The notes: a model not told the origin generated them from the sequence alone. A stretch of 64,000 nt of DNA from Vibrio chagasii (GCA_041879415.1 CP090853.1:1-64000), one strand, 5' to 3'. Counted from the stretch's first letter, positions 51,598 through 60,584 are shown. Translations and numbers: made by a program.

Positions 51598-51888
51598 ATG
51601 TGGTACAACACACCTAACAATGTGAAATGCAAATCAGGCTTCTTGCTTGGGCTTATGCTCATGCTAAGCGTGTTAGCAGCAACACATATGGTGGATATAG
51701 CCCCAGAGCATCATACATCACATCATTGTGAACTGTTTTCAATAAACCAGCTCATTACCTCGCACTCTCTGCCACAAATTCCAGAACTCAATTCAGAATT
51801 TACAGCCGCTCCCACAGAGTCAGTAACCACGCTACAACGGCTCTACTTTGCCTATTTGGCGCGTTCTCCTCCTGTCAATATCGCTTAA
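51598..51888 (+). CDS. Small DUF2607-like protein of the zinc operon
   Basis: The 96-residue protein has one hydrophobic segment near residues 12-31 and a short histidine cluster (PEHHTSHHCEL) just after it, suggesting a membrane-anchored or secreted metal-binding peptide. It resembles DUF2607 proteins found in vibrios. The function is unknown. Its position behind a Zur-like site and 41 bases before zrgA suggests a role in zinc handling. Confidence 0.65.
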   Translation: MWYNTPNNVKCKSGFLLGLMLMLSVLAATHMVDIAPEHHTSHHCELFSINQLITSHSLPQIPELNSEFTAAPTESVTTLQRLYFAYLARSPPVNIA

Positions 51889-51929
51889 TTACCACTACTT
51901 TTTAATTAACTTTTATTCAGGAAAAAAAC

Positions 51930-52652
51930 ATGAAACCTTCTATTTTAGCCGTTGTTATCGGTATGACTGTCTCTACTACTGCTCTAGCTAATGAGGAGTT
52001 CCGTTCTCACGGTGCGCACGTACATGGCCAAGTTGAAGTAAACATCGCTCAAGATGGGCAAGAACTGCTTGTTGAAGTAACAGCGCCAGGTGCCGATGTG
52101 GTTGGCTTTGAGCACGCTCCAGAAACAGCAGAGCAAAAGAAAGTATTTGAGCAAGCTATTGCGCAGCTGAACAAGCCAGACGAGCTATTTAGCTTTAACA
52201 ACGCGAACTGTACGCTGAAATTTAAATTAGTGTCGAACACGTTAGAAGGCGATCATGATGAGCATGAAGGCCATGACCACGCTGAACACGATCATCACGA
52301 CCACGAAGGCCACGACCATGCAGAACATGATCATGACGACCACAAAGGCCATGACCATGCTGAGCACGATCATGACGACCATAAGGGCCATGACCATGCA
52401 GAACATGATCATGACGACCACGAAGGTCACGACCACCACGATCATGAAGGTCATGACCACTCTGAAGGTGGCCACGGTGAGTTCACTGTTGAGTACCACT
52501 ACCAATGTTCAGATGTAGCTAAGCTAGACACAGTTAGCACTCAGTGGTTCTCGAAGTTCAGCAACACCGAAAAAATGACGGTGAACCTACTAACAGATAC
52601 AGCTCAAGTACAAGAAGTACTTAACGCAGAGCGTATTAGCTTTCGATTCTAA
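51930..52652 (+). CDS. zrgA: Histidine-rich periplasmic zinc-binding protein ZrgA (DUF2796)
   Basis: The 240-residue protein has a signal peptide (MKPSILAVVIGMTVSTTALA), a DUF2796 N-terminal domain (SHGAHVHGQVEVNIAQDG), and a long His/Asp-rich region (about 108-190) made mostly of 13-residue repeats of the form HEGHDHAEHDHDD. A second beta-rich part (FTVEYHYQCSD) follows. DUF2796 proteins with such tracts belong to a zinc uptake system (zrg) described in V. cholerae. The histidine loop probably binds several zinc ions. AGGAAAAAAAC precedes the ATG. Confidence 0.87.
   Translation: MKPSILAVVIGMTVSTTALANEEFRSHGAHVHGQVEVNIAQDGQELLVEVTAPGADVVGFEHAPETAEQKKVFEQAIAQLNKPDELFSFNNANCTLKFKLVSNTLEGDHDEHEGHDHAEHDHHDHEGHDHAEHDHDDHKGHDHAEHDHDDHKGHDHAEHDHDDHEGHDHHDHEGHDHSEGGHGEFTVEYHYQCSDVAKLDTVSTQWFSKFSNTEKMTVNLLTDTAQVQEVLNAERISFRF
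52263..52418 (+). repeat. 39-base tandem repeat in zrgA
   Basis: Four copies of a 39-base unit encode HEGHDHAEHDHHD and its variants, followed by shorter partial copies. Third-position differences between copies show the array is not freshly expanded. Confidence 0.9.
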
Positions 52653-52682
52653 TCACTCCTAGATCGGATTAAACGTAAAATA

Positions 52683-52716
52683 AACAGCCAAGTAAATGCC
52701 TACTTACTTGGCTGTT
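52683..52716 (+). promoter_or_regulatory. Intercistronic hairpin between zrgA and zrgB
   Basis: AACAGCCAAGTAA (52683-52695) and TTACTTGGCTGTT (52704-52716) are perfect 13-base inverted repeats with an eight-base loop. No T tract follows. It could be a partial attenuator or an mRNA stability element giving more ZrgA than ABC transporter subunits. Confidence 0.65.
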
Positions 52717-52792
52717 CAAATCGGTGTGCTATGGGAATTTATGTCACTAACTGCTGTCCAGTAGATACACCGCTTTAATTATTGGAGCTAGC

Positions 52793-53509
52793 ATGTCTTT
52801 TGACAGTTCATCACTTGTGGTCAAACTCGAAAATATCAGCTTTCGTTGGAAACCAGAATTACCCCCAACTCTAGAGATCCCTTCTCTGCATATCCAAGCC
52901 CAAGAACACCTCTTCATAAAAGGGCCAAGTGGCTGTGGCAAGTCAACACTGTTAGGGTTATTGACTGGCATAAACCAGGCAGAGCAAGGCGAAGTCTCTA
53001 TTCTAGGTCAAGATTTGACTCAGCTAACACCTCGCCAAAGAGACACCTTTCGAGCCGATCACATTGGTTATATTTTCCAACAATTTAACCTTCTTCCTTA
53101 TTTATCAGTGATCGATAACGTCACGCTTCCTTGCCAATTCTCGAAAACACGTAAGCAGCAAGTCACTGATAGTAAAAACAGTTTGCAAGAAACAGCTCAA
53201 GAACTACTGCTCCGATTGAAGCTACCCCAAGCTTTAATGGATAAGCCAGTGACTGAGCTCAGTATTGGCCAGCAACAGCGTGTTGCCGCTGCCCGTGCTC
53301 TTATGGGGCAACCTAAAATCATCATTGCAGATGAACCTACTTCAGCACTCGATCATGACAACCGAGAAGCTTTTATCGAGCTATTGCTAGAGCAAGCCAA
53401 TCAAGCGGGCTCAACCCTAATCTTTGTCAGCCATGACCCAACACTCGAAAAACTGTTCACTCGAACCATAGATCTAAAAACCGTTAACCAAGCTAAGGTT
53501 GTCGTATGA
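52793..53509 (+). CDS. zrgB: Zinc system ABC transporter ATP-binding protein
   Basis: The 238-residue MacB/LolD-type ATPase has Walker A GPSGCGKST at 44-52, signature LSIGQQQRVAAARAL and Walker B IIIADEPTSALDHD. Such ATPases pair with FtsX-like permeases and often act by mechanotransmission rather than classical import. GGAG precedes the ATG. The zrg symbol rests on gene order with the V. cholerae operon. Confidence 0.85.
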   Translation: MSFDSSSLVVKLENISFRWKPELPPTLEIPSLHIQAQEHLFIKGPSGCGKSTLLGLLTGINQAEQGEVSILGQDLTQLTPRQRDTFRADHIGYIFQQFNLLPYLSVIDNVTLPCQFSKTRKQQVTDSKNSLQETAQELLLRLKLPQALMDKPVTELSIGQQQRVAAARALMGQPKIIIADEPTSALDHDNREAFIELLLEQANQAGSTLIFVSHDPTLEKLFTRTIDLKTVNQAKVVV

Positions 53510-54765
53510 AAGTAATTACTCACTTAGCCCTAAAAAGCGTTCTCAATCGTAAGGCCACGGCTATCCTCACCATTCTGACTGTGGCAGTGTCAGTTATTCT
53601 ATTACTTGGTGTAGAACGTGTTAGAACCGAAGCCAAGAGCAGCTTTGCCAATACCATCTCAGGCACTGACCTTATCGTTGGTGGTCGCTCAGGTCAGGTA
53701 AACCTTCTGCTCTACTCTGTATTTAGAATCGGTAATGCGACTAACAATATCGACTGGAAAAGCTATCAAGAATTTAGCCAGCACAAAGCCGTAAAGTGGG
53801 CGATCCCTATTTCATTGGGTGATTCTCATAAAGGTTTCCGTGTGATGGGTACTAACCATAGCTACTTTGAAAACTACCGCTATGGAAGTAAGCAACCACT
53901 TACTTTCCAGCGAGGTAAAGAGTTTAATGAGCTATTTGATGTAGTGATTGGTGCCGATGTCGCGAAAAAGTTAGATTACAAGATTGGCGATCAAATCATT
54001 CTTGCACACGGTATCAGTGATGTGGCGTTCAGCCGACACGATAACCTACCCTTCAAGATTGTTGGAATACTCGCACCAACAGGGACGCCAGTAGATAAAA
54101 CCGTGCATGTATCGTTAGAAGCGATCGAAGCGATTCACGTTGGTTGGGAGTCGGGTGCCAACCTAGGGCATACCCCAGATGCCGAAACCTTGAAAACCTA
54201 CGATTTCCAACCTCAGCAAATCACAGCAATGATGCTTGGACTGAAATCGAAGATTCAAACCTTCGCCCTGCAAAGAGAAATCAATAACTACCGCCAAGAG
54301 CCTTTGAGCGCAATCATGCCAGGTATCGCTCTACATGAATTATGGGGCATGATGTCTGTAGCAGAGCAAGCGCTGTTAATTGTATCAGGGTTTGTGGTTG
54401 TTGCTGGTTTACTGGGGATGCTCAGCAGCCTACTGACTAGCTTACAAGAGCGACGTCGTGAGATGGCTATTCTGCGTGCGATGGGCGCAAGGCCTCGCCA
54501 TGTGTTTGGTCTATTGATTAGTGAAGCCAGTGCCCTGACCTTCTTAGGCATCACATTGGGCGTTGCAGTATTGTTTGCTCTGATCGCAGTAGTTGCTCCT
54601 ATTGTGCAACAAAGTTATGGTATCAACATCTCGATATCTGCAATCACACCGCATGAGTGGAAACTACTTATGCTGGTACAAATTGCCGGAATCATTATCG
54701 GCTTTATTCCCGCTTTCAGGGCTTACCGTCAGTCATTGTCTGATGGCATGACAATTCGAATCTAA
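53506..54765 (+). CDS. zrgC: FtsX-like permease of the zinc system
   Basis: The 419-residue protein has one N-terminal and three C-terminal membrane segments around a large periplasmic domain, the MacB/FtsX layout. LGMLSSLLTSLQERRREMAILRAMGARPRHVFGL is the typical coupling region. It overlaps zrgB by four bases, so the two subunits are translationally coupled. Confidence 0.85.
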   Translation: MKVITHLALKSVLNRKATAILTILTVAVSVILLLGVERVRTEAKSSFANTISGTDLIVGGRSGQVNLLLYSVFRIGNATNNIDWKSYQEFSQHKAVKWAIPISLGDSHKGFRVMGTNHSYFENYRYGSKQPLTFQRGKEFNELFDVVIGADVAKKLDYKIGDQIILAHGISDVAFSRHDNLPFKIVGILAPTGTPVDKTVHVSLEAIEAIHVGWESGANLGHTPDAETLKTYDFQPQQITAMMLGLKSKIQTFALQREINNYRQEPLSAIMPGIALHELWGMMSVAEQALLIVSGFVVVAGLLGMLSSLLTSLQERRREMAILRAMGARPRHVFGLLISEASALTFLGITLGVAVLFALIAVVAPIVQQSYGINISISAITPHEWKLLMLVQIAGIIIGFIPAFRAYRQSLSDGMTIRI

Positions 54766-54778
54766 ATAGGAAACTACG

Positions 54779-55294
54779 ATGCAACGCAAATTCCTACTGA
54801 TATTTGGGCTACTTATGTTCCCATTTATGAGTACAGCTCACGCTGAAACACCTCAGAATGAGGAATCAGTATTAACACTCGAATGGATTGATTTAATTCC
54901 AGAATCAGAGCGTGCTCAACTTGATTCGTTTGGCATGCCAATGGTTGACCATAACAGCACGGAGAAACCTCAACAGTCGACTCTGGGCGCAGTTCGCCCC
55001 GAGCTAAACGGCAGTAAGGTAAAGATTCCCGGCTTTGTGATTCCATTGGAAGGCGATGAGAGTATGATCACTGAGTTTCTGTTAGTGCCGTACTTTGGTG
55101 CATGTATCCACGTGCCACCACCGCCACCAAACCAAATCATCTACGTTAAGTTTCCTAAGGGAGCGCCAATACAGCAATTGTGGGATGTTATCTATTTGGT
55201 AGGTACGCTGAAAACAGAATCGATCAGTCACGATCTAGCGCAAACGGGCTATCTGATTGAAGGGACTGCGATAGAAGAATACGACGACATGTAG
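54779..55294 (+). CDS. zrgD: DUF3299 periplasmic protein of the zinc operon
   Basis: The 171-residue protein has a signal peptide (MQRKFLLIFGLLMFPFMSTAHA) and a DUF3299 core: VRPELNGSKVKIPGFVIPLEG and PYFGACIHVPPPPPNQIIYV, with one cysteine and a histidine in the latter motif. The function is unknown, and a metal site is plausible. GGAAAC precedes the ATG. Confidence 0.78.
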   Translation: MQRKFLLIFGLLMFPFMSTAHAETPQNEESVLTLEWIDLIPESERAQLDSFGMPMVDHNSTEKPQQSTLGAVRPELNGSKVKIPGFVIPLEGDESMITEFLLVPYFGACIHVPPPPPNQIIYVKFPKGAPIQQLWDVIYLVGTLKTESISHDLAQTGYLIEGTAIEEYDDM

Positions 55295-55384
55295 TCGTTG
55301 GGAGGGTGGCTCAGCAATGAGCCGCCGTCACTGAATAAACAAAATTATTCAATAACAGTTTAATAACGATATTGTTCCTCTAAA

Positions 55385-55489
55385 TTACGCAATGTAATTA
55401 GATAAATAAGCTAGCACACCCACATAAGTCGCGAGTAATAAACCTATACCAAGCTGCTTTTTCAGCTTGTTATCATTGACTTGATTCAT
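55385..55489 (-). CDS. 34-residue membrane miniprotein (small ORF)
   Basis: On the minus strand an AAGGAGGAG site lies just before an ATG that opens a 34-codon frame. The peptide has a charged N-terminus (MNQVNDNKLKKQLG) and one hydrophobic helix (about 14-30, LLLATYVGVLAY), so a single-pass inner membrane protein is likely. A Fur-like site lies upstream. I know no family for it. The near-perfect ribosome site is the main support, as the frame is too short for a coding statistic. Confidence 0.62.
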   Translation of the reverse strand: MNQVNDNKLKKQLGIGLLLATYVGVLAYLSNYIA

Positions 55490-55520
55490 AACTCCTCCTT
55501 GATAATTACAACAAATTTAA

Positions 55521-55540
55521 CATTTTATTATCATTATCAA
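55521..55540 (-). promoter_or_regulatory. Fur box candidate ahead of the miniprotein
   Basis: The minus strand reads GATAATGATAATAAAATG from 55538 to 55521, two perfect GATAAT hexamers plus a partial third, as in the hexamer model of Fur sites. It lies about 30 bases before the miniprotein start. It might also affect the divergent gene at 55646. Confidence 0.6.
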
Positions 55541-55645
55541 AAGTAAAATTTTGTTGAAGTCTTCAACTCTGCACGCAAAATCTAGCCACCAATAAGATAA
55601 AGAGTTACATTTTAGACAGTTAAGTCGTTTCCTAACGGTACTCTT

Positions 55646-56554
55646 ATGTCAGAAACCAAACAGCCAGTGATCATTGAGCATGCTAGCGATACACAGCATA
55701 AGCATGAGAAAAAGCCTCATATTGCCGATAGTGCTAGTCGAATGCTGCACATTGCCCAAAGCTTCGGTTTAGACTCCTTAATTAGCCACAGTGAAAAAGC
55801 GAGCGATAAAGCCGCCAGCACTCTGATTGAGCGAGCGCTATTGCGAGAGAAAAAACGCAAGGAGCTGCGCCAGAAGAACTTAGAGCAGATCCTGAAGCTA
55901 GCTCACTCTTCTTGTAAAGATGAAGCCGCTGGCGACCCAGATCAGGACTGGTTATATCGCTTTTTCGATATGGCACAAGAGATCCACAATACGTCGATGC
56001 AAAGGCTCTGGGCTCAGGTACTGAAAAGAGAGGTCACCAACCCAGGTTCAACCTCGATGAAGGCGCTACAAATCCTAAAAGATATGACACCAAAGGAAGC
56101 ACTAACCTTACAAAGAGCTGCTTCACTGGGTTGTAGCTTTGGTAGCGACAACAGTAAAAAGCTATTGCTTGGTTTTAAGTCTCACGCAGGTCTGTTTAGT
56201 TTTGGTAAAAGAGACACTACCAACACCATTAACCTTGGTGGGCATAACCTTCCCTACTCTAGCCTTCTCCACTTGATTGAACTTGGCATTATTCTGGGCA
56301 CAGAATTAGAATCTGGAGAGATCGACTTCGACCCAGCATTACATCTAACGTATCAAGGTAAGAGCATGTCACTGGCGCCGCTATCAAAAGGCGTTAAGTT
56401 GGTGTACTACCGATTCAGCCCTACTGGTAATGAGCTATGTGCGCTACTAGGCAATAAACCTAACATGCCTTATTACGACCAATTGATTGCCCTATTGAGC
56501 CAGAAATTCACGGTACAAACCGAAGTGAAAAGCAGTGTGAATTACACCGTCTAG
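55646..56554 (+). CDS. TIGR03899 (DUF2806-like) family protein
   Basis: The 302-residue soluble protein has a charged helical N-terminal half with KASDKAASTLIERALLREKKRKELRQ and a central DPDQDWLYRFFDMAQEIHNTSMQRLWAQVL. It resembles the TIGR03899/DUF2806 group of gammaproteobacteria, whose function is unknown. No signal peptide or membrane helix is seen. It stands alone between the zinc and cysteine operons. Confidence 0.72.
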   Translation: MSETKQPVIIEHASDTQHKHEKKPHIADSASRMLHIAQSFGLDSLISHSEKASDKAASTLIERALLREKKRKELRQKNLEQILKLAHSSCKDEAAGDPDQDWLYRFFDMAQEIHNTSMQRLWAQVLKREVTNPGSTSMKALQILKDMTPKEALTLQRAASLGCSFGSDNSKKLLLGFKSHAGLFSFGKRDTTNTINLGGHNLPYSSLLHLIELGIILGTELESGEIDFDPALHLTYQGKSMSLAPLSKGVKLVYYRFSPTGNELCALLGNKPNMPYYDQLIALLSQKFTVQTEVKSSVNYTV

Positions 56555-56700
56555 ATAATAGAGTCTAGGAAGTAGACGGTGTAAAAATTGAAAAGCATTG
56601 AGAAGAATGAAGATAATCTAGAGGATAGGTTTCTTGTCTCGGTAGAGTAAGGCTGCACTGCTTTTAGCGGACATGCGCAGCCTTAGTCATACCAGCGGTC

Positions 56701-57321
56701 TCAATTAGCTAAAATGTTACGCTTCTCTAACGCATCAATACACAGCTCGACCAATTCATCGATCGTCTTCTCTCCTGCAGGTAGATCGATCTCAGGGTTC
56801 TGTGGCGCTTCGTAAGTCGAGCTAATTCCGGTGAAATTAGGAATCTCTCCCGCACGTGCTTTCTTATACAAACCTTTAGGGTCACGCTGCTCGCAAACCT
56901 CTAATGGCGTATTCACAAACACTTCAAGAAACTCTCCTTCAGGCAGTAAGTCGCGTACCAGTTGTCTTTCCGCTTGGTGAGGAGAAATAAACGCAGACAG
57001 TACAATCAAACCAGCATCTGCCATCAATTTAGCTAACTCACCGATACGACGAATATTCTCTCGGCGATCTTGTTCAGAAAAGCCAAGGTCACTACACAAG
57101 CCATGACGGACATTATCTCCATCCAGCAAATAGGTATGGTAACCGAGCTGCGCTAAGCGGTTCTCTAGCGCACCTGCCACTGTCGACTTACCAGAACCAG
57201 ACAGCCCAGTGAACCAAAGTACAGCTGGCTTTTGTGATTTCAGATCCGCGCGGAATGCTTTATCAATCGAGTGTTGATGCCACACAACATTCTCATCTTT
57301 GTGTTTGAGTACTGCGGTCAT
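56701..57321 (-). CDS. cysC: Adenylylsulfate kinase
   Basis: The 206-residue kinase has Walker A GLSGSGKS at 39-46 and the APS kinase motifs LDGDNVRHGLCSDLGF and FVNTPLEVCEQRDPKGLYKKAR. It phosphorylates APS to PAPS in sulfate assimilation. It ends the operon cysD-cysN-SLC13-cysC. Confidence 0.95.
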   Translation of the reverse strand: MTAVLKHKDENVVWHQHSIDKAFRADLKSQKPAVLWFTGLSGSGKSTVAGALENRLAQLGYHTYLLDGDNVRHGLCSDLGFSEQDRRENIRRIGELAKLMADAGLIVLSAFISPHQAERQLVRDLLPEGEFLEVFVNTPLEVCEQRDPKGLYKKARAGEIPNFTGISSTYEAPQNPEIDLPAGEKTIDELVELCIDALEKRNILAN

Positions 57322-57345
57322 AAATAGTCCTTTAAATAAACAGCA

Positions 57346-59070
57346 TTAAAATGGGAAAAAGTAAGGAATTAGGGTGAGTACCAAGCCCGAATAAACAATC
57401 GAGATTGGGATACCGATGCGCAGATAATCTGTGAGGTGATAATTACCTACGCTATAAACAAGTAAGTTAGTCTGGTAGCCGTATGGCGAAATGAAGCTGG
57501 CACTCGCACCAAACAATACAGCCATGATGAATGGCATTGGGTCGACGCCATAGCCTACCGCCATGCTGTAGCCGATCGGGAACGAGAGCGCCGCAGCAGC
57601 GTTATTGGTGACTAACTCTGTCAAAATCAGAGTCATCAGATAAGTCGCGGCCAAGGCACCAAATACGCCCCAGCCATTAAATGCCTCAATGAACATCTGC
57701 CCCATACGTTCAGACAAACCCGATGAAATCATCAGCTGAGCAATAGAGAGTGCAGAGCCAACAATCACAACGATATCAACAGGAAAGCGGCGGCGAAGCT
57801 CACTCAGCTGCACGATGCCAAATGCCACCAGCAATAATAAAAAACCAGCTAAGCCTTTAATTATCGGCACTATATCAAGCAGTGCTAAACCAATCACGCT
57901 GGTGAAGCCGAGTAGTACAAGTGCCGATTTATCGGCATCAAGCTTGGCACTTGAATCCAAATCATTCATCAACACAAACTCTTTGTTGTGTTGTTGTCGC
58001 TGCTCTTCAAAGCGTTTGCCAGGCACCAGAATCAAGGTATCGCCGGCCGTCAGCGTGATGTTACCCAAGCCACCTTCAAGGCGTTCATGACCGCGACGAA
58101 TCGCCACCACCACCGCATCAAAGCGGTCTCGGAACTGGCTGGTTTTCAGTGTTTTATTACAAAAGCTTGCCGATGAGCTCACCACTACTTCAACAAAGCT
58201 CTGACCGTTGAGGTGATGTTGACCAAACAGAGTTAGCCCTTGGATTTCTTGCAGCGTCGCGACACTCTCTACATCACCACAAAACAGCAGTCTATCACGA
58301 GCCTGCAATACAAAATCAGGGTCAATTGAGGCGGTGGTTTTACCATCACGAATCACTTCCGCTAAGAACAACTTTCGCAGTGCTCTTAGGTTATTCTCAC
58401 TCACACTGCGACCAACCAACGGAGAGCCTGGTTCTACTCTAGCTTCTAAGAAGTAAGGCAGATCATCTTGCGATCCATCATCGTAGCTTGGTAGGAAGTA
58501 ACTCAGAGGAATAAGGATCAACACCCCACCCGCTAATACCGCTAAACCGATCAAAGTTGGTGTGAAAAAGTTTAGACTCGGCAATCCTGCATCTTCAACA
58601 AAGCTATTGATGATCAAGTTGGTTGAGGTGCCGATCAATGTCAGTGTTCCACCAAGAATAGCGGCGTATGACAATGGAATAAGGAGTTTGGATGGCGCGT
58701 GTTGTTGGTTACGTTTGATCGCACCGATCAAAGAAACCACCACTGCCGTGTTATTGGTAAAAGAAGAAAGCAAGGCTGTGGAAATACCCAACTTTGCCAC
58801 CACTGTGCCCAACCGTCCTTCAGAGATATTGCGGCTAACCCAGCTAATTAAGCGAGTTTTTTCCAACGCACTTGATGCCAAGATCAGGAGAATTAGAGTC
58901 AGTAGTGAGGAGTTAGTAAAATTGTTGGCTACGCTCGATAGGTCGATCATCCCCCCCATAAAAGCAATGAACGCCGCGCCAGCAAAGATAAAGCTTGGCT
59001 TAATACGGGTAACGAGCAGGCAAGTAATGATGCCGAGCAAAATCGCTAATACAAATCCTTGTTGCCACAT
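57346..59070 (-). CDS. SLC13-type permease with TrkA-C domains, probable sulfate transporter
   Basis: The 574-residue membrane protein has about ten hydrophobic segments in two halves, with two soluble TrkA-C (RCK_C) domains between them (about 205-370). SFTNNTAVVVSLIGAI and LVTNNAAAALSFPIGYSM are the paired NT motifs of the DASS/SLC13 anion transporters. Its place between cysN and cysC strongly suggests sulfate or another sulfur anion. AAGGACG precedes the ATG. Substrate is inferred from context. Confidence 0.82.
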   Translation of the reverse strand: MWQQGFVLAILLGIITCLLVTRIKPSFIFAGAAFIAFMGGMIDLSSVANNFTNSSLLTLILLILASSALEKTRLISWVSRNISEGRLGTVVAKLGISTALLSSFTNNTAVVVSLIGAIKRNQQHAPSKLLIPLSYAAILGGTLTLIGTSTNLIINSFVEDAGLPSLNFFTPTLIGLAVLAGGVLILIPLSYFLPSYDDGSQDDLPYFLEARVEPGSPLVGRSVSENNLRALRKLFLAEVIRDGKTTASIDPDFVLQARDRLLFCGDVESVATLQEIQGLTLFGQHHLNGQSFVEVVVSSSASFCNKTLKTSQFRDRFDAVVVAIRRGHERLEGGLGNITLTAGDTLILVPGKRFEEQRQQHNKEFVLMNDLDSSAKLDADKSALVLLGFTSVIGLALLDIVPIIKGLAGFLLLLVAFGIVQLSELRRRFPVDIVVIVGSALSIAQLMISSGLSERMGQMFIEAFNGWGVFGALAATYLMTLILTELVTNNAAAALSFPIGYSMAVGYGVDPMPFIMAVLFGASASFISPYGYQTNLLVYSVGNYHLTDYLRIGIPISIVYSGLVLTLIPYFFPF

Positions 59071-59135
59071 ATACCCGTCCTTTGTGGCGGAAACTATCGA
59101 TTTCCGCCTGATTCAATAAGCTGCTACTTAACCGT

Positions 59136-60566
59136 TTATGACTTAAGTAGTTGGCTTAAATCTTTGGCATCCCAATGAGGGAAGTGCTTGCGAACCAATG
59201 CATTAAACTCAAGTTCAAATGCAGAGAAGTTACCGACTTGCTGTTCAACAGAGTCCAAACGGTCTCGAATCAAACCCGCGCCAACTGTCACGTTAGTTAG
59301 ACGGTCAATAACGATGAAGCCACCGGTATCGGCACTTTCACGGTATTTATCCAGCGCGACTGTCTCGTTCAGTGACCACTCACACAAGCCAATACCATTC
59401 AGTGGTAACTCTTCAACCTCATGCGTCGACAGGTTGTTGATGTCGTATTGATGGCGAACAGTTTCCACCTGACCAACGGTTTTCTTGCCTGCGATCTTGA
59501 TGTCGTAAGCTTTACCCGGTTGCAGTGGTTGCTCAGTCATCCACACAATATCTGCCAATACGTGGTTAGTAGATTCAATCTGAGCGTTTTCTAGCACAAT
59601 CAAATCACCACGACTGATATCGATTTCATCTTCAAGAGTCAGTGTTACCGCCAAGCCCGCTTGCGCCGTCTCCAAATCTCCATCAAAGGTTACGATACGA
59701 GCAACCTTAGAAGTTTTTCCCGATGGTAGCGCCTTGATTTCATCACCGACTCTCACACGACCAGAAGCCACTGTCCCAGCAAAGCCGCGGAAGTCTAAGT
59801 TAGGACGATTCACATACTGCACTGGGAAACGGAACTCACCCACAGAACGTTTTTGGTCAATATCAACGTTCTCTAACACTTCCAGTAGAGACGGGCCTTC
59901 GAACCATTCTAGCTCTTTACTTGGTGCCGCAACGTTGATGCCTTCAAGCGCCGAAACCGGCAAGATCTGAATGTTCGTTTCACCTTCTAGGTTTTCTGCA
60001 AACTCTAGGTATTCATCGCGAATCTCTTCAAAACGATCTTGGGAATAGTCCACGAGATCCATCTTGTTCACTGCAACGATGAAATGCTTCAAACCAAGCA
60101 AGTTAGATATAAACGAGTGACGACGCGTTTGATCCAGAACGCCCTTACGAGCATCAATCAAGATCACTGCCAGATCACAAGTTGAAGCGCCTGTTGCCAT
60201 GTTGCGCGTGTACTGCTCATGCCCTGGGGTATCAGCAATAATGAATTTACGTTTTTGTGTCGAGAAGTAGCGGTAAGCAACGTCAATGGTGATGCCTTGC
60301 TCACGCTCAGCCTGCAAGCCATCAACAAGCAGTGCTAAATCAGGCTTCTCACCTGTGGTACCCACTCGTTGGCTATCCGAGTGAACCGCAGCTAGCTGAT
60401 CTTCATAAATCTGTTTTGTATCATGGAGTAAGCGACCGATTAACGTACTTTTACCGTCATCTACCGAGCCACAAGTTAAGAATCTAAGCATAGATTTATG
60501 CTGATGCTGACTCAGATAACCTTCAATCCCTAGTTCAGCCAATTCGGCTTCTACTGCACTATTCAT
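59136..60566 (-). CDS. cysN: Sulfate adenylyltransferase subunit 1 (GTPase)
   Basis: The 476-residue protein is an elongation-factor-like GTPase with GSVDDGKS at 33-40, DTPGHEQYTRNM and NKMD. CysN energises CysD in making APS from ATP and sulfate. The length matches a stand-alone CysN; the kinase domain of CysNC fusions is absent, fitting a separate cysC. Confidence 0.96.
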   Translation of the reverse strand: MNSAVEAELAELGIEGYLSQHQHKSMLRFLTCGSVDDGKSTLIGRLLHDTKQIYEDQLAAVHSDSQRVGTTGEKPDLALLVDGLQAEREQGITIDVAYRYFSTQKRKFIIADTPGHEQYTRNMATGASTCDLAVILIDARKGVLDQTRRHSFISNLLGLKHFIVAVNKMDLVDYSQDRFEEIRDEYLEFAENLEGETNIQILPVSALEGINVAAPSKELEWFEGPSLLEVLENVDIDQKRSVGEFRFPVQYVNRPNLDFRGFAGTVASGRVRVGDEIKALPSGKTSKVARIVTFDGDLETAQAGLAVTLTLEDEIDISRGDLIVLENAQIESTNHVLADIVWMTEQPLQPGKAYDIKIAGKKTVGQVETVRHQYDINNLSTHEVEELPLNGIGLCEWSLNETVALDKYRESADTGGFIVIDRLTNVTVGAGLIRDRLDSVEQQVGNFSAFELEFNALVRKHFPHWDAKDLSQLLKS

Positions 60567-60584
60567 TTTTCTTTCCTTAGATTC

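Noticed and set aside
52242..52518. 87-codon frames on both strands through the zrgA repeat
   Set aside because: They are shadows of the repetitive His/Asp codons and encode low-complexity Met/Thr or Val/Met runs.
58562..59119. 185-codon plus-strand frame opposite the SLC13 permease
   Set aside because: It is the antisense shadow of a hydrophobic membrane protein gene, which often gives long reverse frames.
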